A stretch of 64,000 nt of DNA from Histomonas meleagridis. Its lineage: Eukaryota > Parabasalia > Tritrichomonadida > Dientamoebidae. Each line of letters starts with the position of its first letter. The stretch's first letter is position 1. The translations under genes were made by a program, and so were the position numbers. This document shows, piece after piece, positions 47,145 to 57,213 of this stretch. Below the pieces are notes generated by a model, which saw only the letters and a list, made by a program, of their open reading frames with translations, ran no database searches and was not told where the DNA came from. Location: NCBI GenBank assembly GCA_020186115.1, contig WSYJ01000187.1, positions 124,001-188,000 of the forward strand, written 5' to 3'.

Positions 47145-47747
47145 ATTGAGGGTAATATTGCTTTGTGGTTGTCCAGCTTTGAATTGCAATTGAAATATGG
47201 CTGAAACCGTTGAATATTATCTCAAAAAGTTACAATATTTAAAACCACGTCGATTCTGTGAGGTATGTTGGCGGTTAATTTAAAATTAAACTGTGGTCTC
47301 TTTCACACTTATGAAAATTATTATGAACATTGTAGACATAGGTTTGGGTTTCATTTTTAATGTACATGAAAAATGACCCAATAAATTTTATTAACAATTT
47401 CTTATAGGCGTAAATATTTAAGCAAAGCAAAAAGAAATCCCATTGTGAAACTCATAGAAAATATTAAAACGCAGCATAAACTTGCCGTTTAAAAACCGTA
47501 AGTGGAATTGAATTTTTCTTAAAGTTTATGCAAGTTGCTATCAAAAATAAATAAACGCTGAAATTTGAACAATTTTGTTAAATTTACTTCAAAGATTTGA
47601 ATAGTGTCAAATAAGTCGTGAATAAGCACGCACGAAAAATTATCGGCATTACATTTTTGTATCAAAACTTGATGTCATTTACTTTTAATAATGAAATAGA
47701 AAAAATTTTTTCTCTTTGAAGAAAATCATAAAAACTAAAACAAATAT
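47145..47747. other. Intergenic region with a possible small spliced gene
   Basis: Holds the Tup1 promoter element at 47205-47211. On the plus strand a 22-codon start (ATG at 47198) ends at GTATGT (47264-47269), like a trichomonad 5' splice site, and ATTAACAATTTCTTATAG ends at 47407. The frames on the two sides do not join, so I do not annotate a gene. Confidence 0.35.
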
Positions 47748-50474
47748 TTACTCAATCTTAAGCTTTTTCATCATTTCAACAATTTCATCTTTCTTTAGCT
47801 TACACACCTTTCTATCATATGTTAAAATTCCATTTGTTTCATCTTCAACATCACTTACTTGTGTATATATACAAGCACACAAACCCTTTTTAATCAATGG
47901 CATTACTTCGTTTTCATACAAATTAACGAAACCTTTTTGGAAATCAGCTTGATCATTATATAAACGATATCCGTAATTATGTTCAGTGTTAAAAGAGTTT
48001 TCATCAATTTTATAAGAATATCCACCGAATTCACTTAGGACTAATGGTAAATCAGATTCAACATCATAAAGTTGCTTGAAATATATGTGCAAACTTTCTA
48101 CGTCACTTTCGCCACCATTAAACCAACCTGAATGACTATCAATGATTCGTGTTGAATCGAGTTTTTGTAATATATGATAAACACGGGAACTTTCGAATTG
48201 TCCCCAGCCTTCATTAAAGATAGTCCAATAACCAATGCATGGTGAATTATATAACAACGAAACAGTTTCATTCATAGTTTGGATGAAAATTTCTTTGTTC
48301 ACTTTCGGCACTCGGAATTTCTCGTCGTTAAGTTTCTTTAATCCTATAGTAGGTAATGCTGTGTCGATAATGAACGAATAGTCAGTGTTATTAACAAAAT
48401 CTTGGAATATGACCATGCCATAGATATCACATAAATAATAAAAAATTAATGGCTCGATTTTGATGTGCTTCCGTAATGTATTAAAACCGAGTTCTTTCAT
48501 ACGTATTATGTCGTCTTTGTACCCTTCGCTTGTGGCTGGTAAGAAAATGCCATCGCTGAAGTAGCCTTGGTCAAGAAGGCCATTGAAGAAGTAAGGCTTA
48601 TTGTTGAGGCAAAGACGCTTTTGTTGTTTGTCAATACTAAATTTGCGCATTGCAAAATATGATTTGATTGTATCTGTGGATGTAGAGATTGTGAAGTAAT
48701 AAAGATGTGGATCTTCAGGTGACCAAAGATGTGCATTAGGAATGTTAATAGTGGTACTATTATCGGTAAATGTAGTGGAAAGAATCGATTTTTGATATTT
48801 ATCATCTTGATAAATGGTGATTGTCTTTTCGGATGTTGTGCCATTGACTTGAATTGTGACTTGGCTGCGGTCAATGTCGGGTAAAATTTTGAGACTTTCA
48901 ATGTAATCATTTGATACACTTTCAACCCAAACTGTTTGCCAAATGCCGCTTACAGGTGTATACCACATGCCGCCTCGGTCCTTCCTTTGCTTTCCGTATG
49001 GATATTTGTGATCGAGTTGATCTTGAACTCGAACAATTAGCGTGTTCTCAGAATTATAATTTACAGAAGATGTGATATCGATTTGAAAGGGTATATAACC
49101 TCCAACATGTGTAATAAGTTCTTTGCCATTTAAGAAAACAGTGGCAATACAATCAACAGCTCCAAAATGAAGTAATAATTTATCTTTAACAAAATCATTA
49201 GGTAAAATAAACGTTCTCTTGTAATACAAAAATTGTGTTTTAGAAAGTGATTTACCAACACCACTTAAGATGGATTCAAGTGGGAACGGAACAAGAATTT
49301 CACCGTCAATATTTTCTGGTATGACATTAGAAGAAGTAATTTTATAATTCCATTTTCCATTAAGATTGAAAAATGAATCACGTTTAAATTGAGGACGAGG
49401 ATATTCATTCCATGGTAAATCACGAGACATTTTTTCGGCATAAGGAGTCATAAGTATTTGTGTTTTAGAACGAAGATATTGAGGAAGAACGATAGATAAA
49501 ATTAATATTGAAAAAGCGGAAACTATCAAAAAGTGGGAACCGAAAAGAGGGAAAAGAATGGAAAGAGACTCAAATGTAGTGATAAAACTCGATGTAACAG
49601 ATTGTGGAACGTAGTCAGAAAGCATTGCTCGAATTTGATTCTCAAGTGAAATGATTCCAAGTGTGAGAAGAGCAACTCCAACATAATGTAAGAGACTAAC
49701 TGAGAGCTTAAGGCATATAACACCAGCAATTAAAGAGATGGCAAGTTTTGTACCAGTGCTTTTGAAATTTGTAAAATCAATAATGAATGACAATCCAATA
49801 AGACCCAAGAAAACAGCAACAAAAACAGGCTTGGCAATAGTGTTGAATGTTTCTAAAAATGATAAAATTGACATTTGTTCATTAATAATTATTAATAACA
49901 AAAAGGAAAATAACAGAACAAACGTTATATTTTCATCAAGCATTGAAGGCTTAAAAACTGAAATCATTTCCTTTAAATTGTATTTTGTTGGCTTACTTTT
50001 TGGTGATTTCATAGAGAAAGCAATTACTGCAGAAAATATTGAAAGGACTCCATAAACAAAGGAAAGTTTGTCATTTAAACAAATGGGTAAAGTTAATACA
50101 CTAAGAAATGGAATAATTGATAACAGCTTTTGATTCACATCTTTATAATCCAGTTCAATTAATCTGAACCCTGTGCGTGAGATTGTTGACGTTATAAATA
50201 ATAAGGCAATTACAAAATCTGGAATGTCTTGTCTAGAATATATCAAAAATGTGATTCCCCATATGAGATATCCAATAGAAAATGCAATGTTTGGAAGCCT
50301 AGAGATTGAGTGAATTTGTGAAATAACAAAAGAACATAAAAATGAAATAATTCCTGCAAATAAAAAAATAATTGAATACTCACTTTCTAAAGTACGACTC
50401 AAAAGCAAGTAATTTTGAATAATAACAGAATTAGTCTCGACGAATTTGCTCAGATAAAAAGCAATTTGATCCAT
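47748..50474 (-). CDS. Polytopic membrane protein fused to a GH2 glycosidase
   Basis: A 908-residue protein. Residues 1 to about 345 contain 10-12 hydrophobic helices, MFS-like in spacing, without a motif that assigns a substrate. From residue 365 (LPWNEYPRPQFKRDSFFNLN) it is a complete glycoside hydrolase family 2 enzyme: sugar-binding domain, immunoglobulin-like middle, and TIM barrel with the acid/base Glu755 in FNEGWGQ and the nucleophile Glu815 in VLSEFGGY. GH2 includes beta-galactosidases and beta-glucuronidases; the sequence style (YPRPQ-R...LNG) is that of bacterial enzymes, which suggests transfer from a bacterium. With both parts in one chain, the enzyme could act outside the cell or in a lumen and hand sugar to the membrane part. 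The frame starts at GTG; the first ATG is at 50474. Confidence 0.85.
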   Translation of the reverse strand: MDQIAFYLSKFVETNSVIIQNYLLLSRTLESEYSIIFLFAGIISFLCSFVISQIHSISRLPNIAFSIGYLIWGITFLIYSRQDIPDFVIALLFITSTISRTGFRLIELDYKDVNQKLLSIIPFLSVLTLPICLNDKLSFVYGVLSIFSAVIAFSMKSPKSKPTKYNLKEMISVFKPSMLDENITFVLLFSFLLLIIINEQMSILSFLETFNTIAKPVFVAVFLGLIGLSFIIDFTNFKSTGTKLAISLIAGVICLKLSVSLLHYVGVALLTLGIISLENQIRAMLSDYVPQSVTSSFITTFESLSILFPLFGSHFLIVSAFSILILSIVLPQYLRSKTQILMTPYAEKMSRDLPWNEYPRPQFKRDSFFNLNGKWNYKITSSNVIPENIDGEILVPFPLESILSGVGKSLSKTQFLYYKRTFILPNDFVKDKLLLHFGAVDCIATVFLNGKELITHVGGYIPFQIDITSSVNYNSENTLIVRVQDQLDHKYPYGKQRKDRGGMWYTPVSGIWQTVWVESVSNDYIESLKILPDIDRSQVTIQVNGTTSEKTITIYQDDKYQKSILSTTFTDNSTTINIPNAHLWSPEDPHLYYFTISTSTDTIKSYFAMRKFSIDKQQKRLCLNNKPYFFNGLLDQGYFSDGIFLPATSEGYKDDIIRMKELGFNTLRKHIKIEPLIFYYLCDIYGMVIFQDFVNNTDYSFIIDTALPTIGLKKLNDEKFRVPKVNKEIFIQTMNETVSLLYNSPCIGYWTIFNEGWGQFESSRVYHILQKLDSTRIIDSHSGWFNGGESDVESLHIYFKQLYDVESDLPLVLSEFGGYSYKIDENSFNTEHNYGYRLYNDQADFQKGFVNLYENEVMPLIKKGLCACIYTQVSDVEDETNGILTYDRKVCKLKKDEIVEMMKKLKIE

Positions 50475-50620
50475 GCTTTTGGTGAAGCTGTTTGACGACG
50501 AAATTGACTTTTTGCATGCTAATGCGGTCAAACACACTTAAAATGATTTCACAGGCAGAAAAGTGACAAATGGCCACACGTGTTTTGACAGCGGTTTGAT
50601 GTGTTCCTCCTTTTTGCACA
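50475..50620. promoter_or_regulatory. Divergent promoter between GH2 fusion and uL18
   Basis: 146 bases. GCGGTCAAAC near 50524 and GCGGTTT at 50591-50597 resemble the AACGG-type element in altered form, and a TCCTTTTT tract lies just before the uL18 ATG. Confidence 0.45.
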
Positions 50621-51463
50621 ATGTCTGCAAAGATCATCAAGAACTCATCTTACTTTTCACGTTACCAAACCCCATTCCGCAGGAGGCGTGAATGCAAGAC
50701 TGATTATGTTCAACGTTCATCATTAATTCAACAAGATAAGACAAAGTATGGTGCTAAGAAATATCGTCTTGTTGCTCGTATCACAAATACAAAGGTCATC
50801 GCTCAAATTGTTTATGCTGAACTTGACCACGATGTTACAATGGCCCAAGCCCAATCCACCGAACTTGTTAAGTATGGAATCAAGCTTGGTCTTGCTAACT
50901 ATCCAGCAGCTTACTGCACTGGTTTACTTGTTGCTCGTAGACTCCTCAAGAAGCTTGGCCTTGACGAAATCTTCAAGACAGCCGTCAATCCAGAAGAAGA
51001 AGATGAAGATGCTCGCCGTCCATTCAAAGTTCTCCTTGATGTTGGTCTTCGTCGTACAACCACAGGTGCACGTGTTTTCGGTGTTATGAAAGGAGCTGTT
51101 GATGGCGGATTATTTGTTCCACATAGCGACACACGTATTGCTGGTGGCGAAAAGGAAAAGAAGCAAAGGTACTTCATCCTCGGTGGCCACATTGCTGATT
51201 ACATGAAGAAACTTAAGTCCGAAAACGAAGATGCCTACAAGAGACAATTCTCACGCTACATCAAAGAAGGCATCGCACCAGAAAATCTCGAAAAGATTTA
51301 CACCGAAGCACACAAGGCCATCCGCGCTAACCCAGATCCAGCTCCAAAGGCAACAACACATTACCAACTCAAGAAGCCACACGCAAAGAGGCTCTCACCA
51401 GAAGAACGCAAGAGACTCCTCAACGAACGTCTTGCAGCTGCTGGTCTCCCACCACGTCAGTAA
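50621..51463 (+). CDS. RPL5: Large-subunit ribosomal protein uL18
   Basis: A 280-residue protein with the eukaryotic uL18 (RPL5) pattern: SYFSRYQTPFRRRRECKTDY, LANYPAAYCTGLLVARRLL, RRTTTGARVFGVMKGAVDGG and a basic C-terminal tail. It binds 5S rRNA and joins the 60S subunit. Length is slightly below the roughly 297 of human RPL5. Codon use is much less AT-rich than neighbours (CTC, AAG, GCC), in line with high expression. The gene ends in TAAACG. Confidence 0.97.
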   Translation: MSAKIIKNSSYFSRYQTPFRRRRECKTDYVQRSSLIQQDKTKYGAKKYRLVARITNTKVIAQIVYAELDHDVTMAQAQSTELVKYGIKLGLANYPAAYCTGLLVARRLLKKLGLDEIFKTAVNPEEEDEDARRPFKVLLDVGLRRTTTGARVFGVMKGAVDGGLFVPHSDTRIAGGEKEKKQRYFILGGHIADYMKKLKSENEDAYKRQFSRYIKEGIAPENLEKIYTEAHKAIRANPDPAPKATTHYQLKKPHAKRLSPEERKRLLNERLAAAGLPPRQ

Positions 51464-51740
51464 ACGAAATTAATTTCAGATATTATCTTTTTGCATTGGT
51501 AAAATTCAAAGAGTTTTCTAGAGAAACGTTTTCGTATGATTTCTTTTCTGAATCGCATTGTAAATGAATTTTTGGTTTGGTAACCGATTCAACATTATGC
51601 TTCATAAAGAAGAAAGCTTTGAAGCAACATTTGAAAAATCAGTGAAATAACTTTATTGATATAGAAATATTAGTAACATTTGTTTATATATAAAGTTTGA
51701 AATGAAGCACAATGTTAATTTTTACTTGATTTTGCTGATT

Positions 51741-52017
51741 GTTTTCACAGCGCCTGCTCATGCAAACAAGTGATAACTTAGTAATAGCAGATGAAATTCT
51801 TTACACAGCGTTCACTCTTGAAAACAAGTGTTAGCTTAGCAAAAGCGATAACATTCTTTACACAACGTTTACTCTTGAAAACATATGATAACGTGGTAGC
51901 AGATAACATTTTTTACACAACGTTTACTCTTGAAAACATATGTTTTCATATGATCATATGATAACTTAGTAATAGCAGATTAAATTCTTTACACATCGTT
52001 CACTCCTGAAAGCGCGT
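51741..52017. repeat. Degenerate tandem repeat, about 57-bp unit
   Basis: Four to five copies of a unit containing GATAACTTAGTAATAGCAGAT, then ATTCTTTACACA-CGTT-ACTC-TGAAAAC. Copies start near 51741 (partial), 51771, 51830, 51887 and 51958. The last is preceded by an extra palindrome (CATATGATCATATG, 51949-51962). The array lies between the 3' ends of uL18 and the cyclase-like gene. The repeats change length by a few bases and carry no long frame. Confidence 0.8.
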
Positions 52018-52097
52018 AATAGCTTCGACACATAAATATATTTTTTCTGATTTATGTTTCACCAAATTATAATAAAATCATTTATTAATCAAACAAT

Positions 52098-55000
52098 TCA
52101 ATTCAAAGAAATAATATAAGTTGACACCGTTCTATTTCTCGATATCTTTACGTCTCCTCTCTGTACCACGTTAAAGTTAAATCCGTACACAAGTTCGTAC
52201 ACTGATCTCGTTATATGTATTTTCGAAGGCAAAGACTTCAGCATCATTTGATGTGCGACTTCTGTTGCAGGTCCTACCAATTGAAACTGCGGCGAATCCA
52301 ATGACACAATACCACCGAACACTGGTCCTCCTGTGTTAATACCTACTTTCAGTTGTATTGTAGCTCCCACTTCTTTTGATATGTACTCAATTTCTTGTAT
52401 TAACTTCAACGCGAATCTTATTGCCTCTTCTGCATGTTTCTCAGGTTTATTTACAGTACCGAATATACCGCCAGCATACGAATATACATTTGACATAATT
52501 CTAATTTTCGTTAATAATGGGAATTCTTGAATATATTTATCGAAATATGAATATATCGAATTCATTAAAGTAAATCTTTGAGATATATCATTATCACCTA
52601 ATATATGACCTAAAGACATTTGTATATATCCAAAAGTACCAGATTGTACAGAGAATGAAATTGATTTTATACCATTTTGTAATTGTTGTACTATGTTCAA
52701 AGGTAAAATACTTGTTAAGATTTGTGTAAGTTTTTGGTGTTCTTCTTCATAAAGTTTTTCACGTTGTAATTGTTGAGTTAAATCAGTTAATATTAATGCA
52801 ATAGAATTTACTTGATCTAACATTGATTCAGTAGCTTTACCTATTGGCGTAATTAAGATTACATTAATTAATATCGTTTTGATTTCATTATTCGGCATTT
52901 TCAAATCATATTTCTCTTCAAAAGAAGGTAATGAATTACCTCGTAAAGAATCTAATATATTAATAATTAACTTTTCACTTGAATCTGGATCATTAGTAAT
53001 GTTCATTAATATATCAGAGATATAATTACCTATAATTTCATCTTTGTTTTTACCAATTAATTCAGTAAATGCTAAATTAGTATCTAAAAAGATTAAGTTG
53101 TTATCAAGTAATGTAATTGGCTCTGATAATCTTTCTAATATTCGTTCAGCATTTTCAAATGATTCATGAATTTTAGTATCTGTTTCAACAATCGAATTTA
53201 ATAAGTCAGAAATAGCTTTAAGTTCTAAAATTTCTTGTGGTTCAAAGAATAATAAGAAATATAATGAATTCTTAATATATTTAGTTTTCGAATGGAAATA
53301 ATATAAAGTAATTAATAATATTATTAATTGTGCTATAATTACTATAATTAATAATATAATCGATATACTTTGATAATGATTAAATGATGAATATACTTGA
53401 TTAATAACTATATTAATAAATTTATCATTACGTTCTTCATCTAAAAATTGGATGAAATAATATATATATTGCCATGAATTAGTATAAGTATTTAATGGTA
53501 CTAAATTATTTTCTGATTCAGTAGCAAATGAATTTAATGCCGTTAATAATAAATCCAATGAAAATAAGAAATCATGTGTAGCAAGTTCTTCAAATGTAGT
53601 TAAATGTGGCGCTACTTCACTCGATATATCCATTACATAAGGGATTAAATCTTCATAATAATCAATTTCTTCATTCGATTTAAATAAACATTCTGCTAAT
53701 GATAAATCACCCCAAATTGAATACGTTACATTCGTCTTGAATGAGGTACAATCAGTTGTAAAATAGTCAATTTCAAGTTTACGCATTTCTTGAATTTCTG
53801 TTGTTTGTGTAGAAGGATTAAATGAATCAATAGTTATAATACGACTCATTCTATAAAATGATAAATATTCATTAATGAAAGGTCTATGTAAATAAGAAGC
53901 TCTATGTAAATTTAATGTAGTTTCATCAGGTATTATATAAGTAAAGAAATAAACTATTAATGAACCAATTAAGATAAATAACATATTAAATATAAATAAT
54001 AATGATATTTCTGTTGTACTTTTATCTTTACGTCGCATATTTAATATTATTTCACGACCTTTATTTTCATTCTCACCTTCATTCTTAGATTTCTTAGAAT
54101 TATCATATTTTAATAATAAGTCATGAATTGATGAATTAGGTATAGAAGCAAATGCATTACATATTGCTGATGATTCAATTGTATTTGATAAATGTCGAAA
54201 GATACAAGGAATTTCAATTAATACAAATACGACTAAAAATATTATAATTAAAAAGATATTAATTGTTTGATTCTTAGAACTAAGATTTGAGATAATTATA
54301 TTATATAAATCTTCAGATATATTAACAATATTATTAGAGAAATCATCCATTTCTTGATCAAATTCTAAAAATCGTGAATCTGATAAAAAGTCATTTGAAC
54401 TTAATTCAATTAAATTTGTAAATGTTAATAATGTATTCCTTAAATAATTTAATATATTTTGATTATCTTTATAAGGTGTTACATATATTCGTTCATAAAT
54501 CAAATTAAATTCATCTGATGATCCTAAATTATCAAAGATACTATCAAAGTTATTTAAAGTTTCTCTTAAATTTGATATTTCATTCACAACTATAGTTTTG
54601 TTATAATTCCATTTAGGAATTCGATTACTATTATATAAAATTGGACTAACTATAGTTTGAAATATTTCATCTGTTGGAGTAAATTCTTTAATTCCACTAT
54701 TAAATAATGGATATAATGAAATAATTTCTGATGTACGAACGAAATCTAAAATTAATTGATTAAAATTAAATATAAATGTACCAGAATTAGTAAAATTATC
54801 AATATAATTTTGTTGGAAAGTAATTACTAATATTATAAAGAAGATTAATGATATTAATGTACCTAATATTATTATAAACATATTACATTTATGTTCACCG
54901 AATTTACTCTTTGATATAATTTGTTGGAAACTTGTCTTTAATTGATTCCCTGAAGAAGATACATCTTCATCTATAGATATACTAATCATTGTAGTCTTAG

Positions 55001-56708
55001 ATACATCACCTACTGCATCATCACATATTTGTTGTAATTCAGGTAAAAATGGTAATGCTCTTTCTAATGCTGGATCAATATTTAACTTCTTCCCCATTTG
55101 CATTTGTCGATATCGATGACTCCAATAATTAAATCCTTCTATATCTGCTTTAATTTCATATAAGAAATTACAATATTTCTTGACAATATCTTTGTTATTA
55201 GGATATGCTTCTAATAATTGTTGATATTCAACATTTAATTTATCAGTTGAATTAGTTAATGATGAAACAGATGACCAAAAACTTCCAAGTGATTTCTGTA
55301 ATAATTTCTCCCAAAATCGTCGTTGTAATGCTTGAATATGATTCGACATTTTATTTGCTTTCTCAAATTTAGAAAAGATTAATGGTGTCGTTTCATTAAT
55401 TCTTGAATATGATAAATATAATAATTGATATAAAAATGTGGAACGAATTGATGTCGGCTTTAAATCTTCAAAATGAGAAATAAGCCATCGAAAGAATTCA
55501 GTTTGCTTAGGAAATAATGAATTAATTCGACAACATAAATAACATAATTGATGATTCTCTGGAAAGCGTTGTAAATATATACTAAATGGTTTCCATGATA
55601 ATAAATATGGATCAAAGACATCAAAACAATTTCGAACTGCTGCTGCAAATAAATTCGGCGATTTCCATTTCTCCATTAATATTTGTTCTTCATTAGTTGG
55701 GTCATTTTCACATCTTGAAAATATTGTTAAGATACTTCGTAAATGATATTTTTGTATTAATGTTAACAATAAAAAGAAGGCTATAAACGCTATGAGTGCT
55801 AATAGTATAAATATTCCTGAATCTATAGGTTTGATAACAACACATAATAATTCAGATAATGTTAAAATAAATCCGGTAAATGAGATAGCAGAATATGTTA
55901 GTGACATCCGCCGCTTGAGAAATGGTGAAAGATAATAAAAATAAATTCCTAATGCAATATATATTACCGCTCCTATTATGAGATTGGAAAAATGCCATTG
56001 TTTGCCAAAATTAATGGTAGAGCTAAGGATGGATAAGACTCCGCATGAAAATAACCAGATAAGATTATGCTCTGGGGACCATTCATGAATTGGATTATCT
56101 TCAACTAAAAGTCGTGTGGAAATAATATAATAACCATATGGATATATTAATAAAACAATGACAAAAAGTATGATATTGATGATTGGAAGAACTTGAATAT
56201 TGTTATTCATAATTATACTAATGAAATCAGAAACACAAGAACATGATGGAACAAATAAAAGTGGACAGATAAACTTCTCCAGAAGAAGAATAGCTTGAGA
56301 TTGCTTAGTATCAATGATCTGTTCAATTTTAAATTTGAAATTTTTTATGAAAATTAGGATTTCTGTAAGAATTATTAGTATTAAGTATATAAAGGAACAA
56401 ATCTGTCTTACTGAGCCTGAATAAAACTGCCAGAAATATCCAAAAATCCGTAGAATCTGACTAATAATCGAATCACTTTCCCATATAATCGATGATTCAA
56501 CAAAAAAGGATGGACCTAAAAACAAGAGGATGTTAAAGAAAGCAAAGACTATGTGTAATGATTTGTGGAATGAACATTTAATATTGATTCTTGCTTTCAT
56601 CTTACTTATTTCTTCGGCAAAAACGGTGATGAATGGAACGCGTAGGATTGAGGAATATTTTAATTTTCCTGATAGGGTTTTTAGTTCGATTGTGTCTTGA
56701 CAGGTCAT
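52098..56708 (-). CDS. Multi-span membrane protein with PAS and degenerate class III cyclase domain
   Basis: A 1536-residue protein. About eight membrane spans lie in the first 330 residues, then a soluble helical part, a span near 625, an outside region, two more spans, a second outside region and a last span near 1170. A PAS domain (ERLSEPITLLDNNLIFLDTN) and a class III nucleotide cyclase fold at the C-terminus follow (VGINTGGPVFGGIVSLDSP). Trichomonads have large families of such proteins. Here both metal-binding aspartates seem lost: the FxDIVxFT segment reads FGYIQMS, and the GDAY segment reads SNVY; the NxxxR region is also altered (TEVAHQM). It is probably a receptor-like regulator without cyclase activity. 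The N-terminal ATG at 56708 is the first in frame. Confidence 0.82.
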   Translation of the reverse strand: MTCQDTIELKTLSGKLKYSSILRVPFITVFAEEISKMKARINIKCSFHKSLHIVFAFFNILLFLGPSFFVESSIIWESDSIISQILRIFGYFWQFYSGSVRQICSFIYLILIILTEILIFIKNFKFKIEQIIDTKQSQAILLLEKFICPLLFVPSCSCVSDFISIIMNNNIQVLPIINIILFVIVLLIYPYGYYIISTRLLVEDNPIHEWSPEHNLIWLFSCGVLSILSSTINFGKQWHFSNLIIGAVIYIALGIYFYYLSPFLKRRMSLTYSAISFTGFILTLSELLCVVIKPIDSGIFILLALIAFIAFFLLLTLIQKYHLRSILTIFSRCENDPTNEEQILMEKWKSPNLFAAAVRNCFDVFDPYLLSWKPFSIYLQRFPENHQLCYLCCRINSLFPKQTEFFRWLISHFEDLKPTSIRSTFLYQLLYLSYSRINETTPLIFSKFEKANKMSNHIQALQRRFWEKLLQKSLGSFWSSVSSLTNSTDKLNVEYQQLLEAYPNNKDIVKKYCNFLYEIKADIEGFNYWSHRYRQMQMGKKLNIDPALERALPFLPELQQICDDAVGDVSKTTMISISIDEDVSSSGNQLKTSFQQIISKSKFGEHKCNMFIIILGTLISLIFFIILVITFQQNYIDNFTNSGTFIFNFNQLILDFVRTSEIISLYPLFNSGIKEFTPTDEIFQTIVSPILYNSNRIPKWNYNKTIVVNEISNLRETLNNFDSIFDNLGSSDEFNLIYERIYVTPYKDNQNILNYLRNTLLTFTNLIELSSNDFLSDSRFLEFDQEMDDFSNNIVNISEDLYNIIISNLSSKNQTINIFLIIIFLVVFVLIEIPCIFRHLSNTIESSAICNAFASIPNSSIHDLLLKYDNSKKSKNEGENENKGREIILNMRRKDKSTTEISLLFIFNMLFILIGSLIVYFFTYIIPDETTLNLHRASYLHRPFINEYLSFYRMSRIITIDSFNPSTQTTEIQEMRKLEIDYFTTDCTSFKTNVTYSIWGDLSLAECLFKSNEEIDYYEDLIPYVMDISSEVAPHLTTFEELATHDFLFSLDLLLTALNSFATESENNLVPLNTYTNSWQYIYYFIQFLDEERNDKFINIVINQVYSSFNHYQSISIILLIIVIIAQLIILLITLYYFHSKTKYIKNSLYFLLFFEPQEILELKAISDLLNSIVETDTKIHESFENAERILERLSEPITLLDNNLIFLDTNLAFTELIGKNKDEIIGNYISDILMNITNDPDSSEKLIINILDSLRGNSLPSFEEKYDLKMPNNEIKTILINVILITPIGKATESMLDQVNSIALILTDLTQQLQREKLYEEEHQKLTQILTSILPLNIVQQLQNGIKSISFSVQSGTFGYIQMSLGHILGDNDISQRFTLMNSIYSYFDKYIQEFPLLTKIRIMSNVYSYAGGIFGTVNKPEKHAEEAIRFALKLIQEIEYISKEVGATIQLKVGINTGGPVFGGIVSLDSPQFQLVGPATEVAHQMMLKSLPSKIHITRSVYELVYGFNFNVVQRGDVKISRNRTVSTYIISLN

Positions 56709-57213
56709 CCTTTGCTTTTGTTAATAACGAACTTTTAATAACAGAATCAAAACGTAAAATAAAATATTGAAAATTCAATGAGTCAAAAACAAAAGTGGCC
56801 TACTAACGAGCTTTTTGAATACATTTCAAAATGGATGAATCCATTCAACAAAATCTCATTTTCGTGATTCATGTAGAAACAAGATTTAAATCATGTTTTT
56901 AGATGTAAAAAATATTTTATAAGCTATTCTTGATTATTTTATTTATTATGGTTCGAATAAAGAAATAAATTTGGATTTTTTAAAATTAGAAAATACAACA
57001 ACGAGCCAATTATACATTGAATTTTTAAATATATCATATCAAACTGAAATTTTTGAATTGTTTATAATATTTTCTATGGAAATTTTCTGGATAATGAATT
57101 AAAACGCCGGTAAATTTCAATTTGGAAAAACGTTTATGAATATATTCTTCACAAAAAATATTTTTATAAAAATACATCGAGATCTTGTTTTATTATTTCT
57201 CAATAAATTTTTA
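56709..57213. other. Intergenic region
   Basis: AT-rich DNA with the promoter of the cyclase-like gene at the left (TTAATAACGAAC just upstream of its ATG) and the 3' region of MYG1 at the right. No gene seen. Confidence 0.5.
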
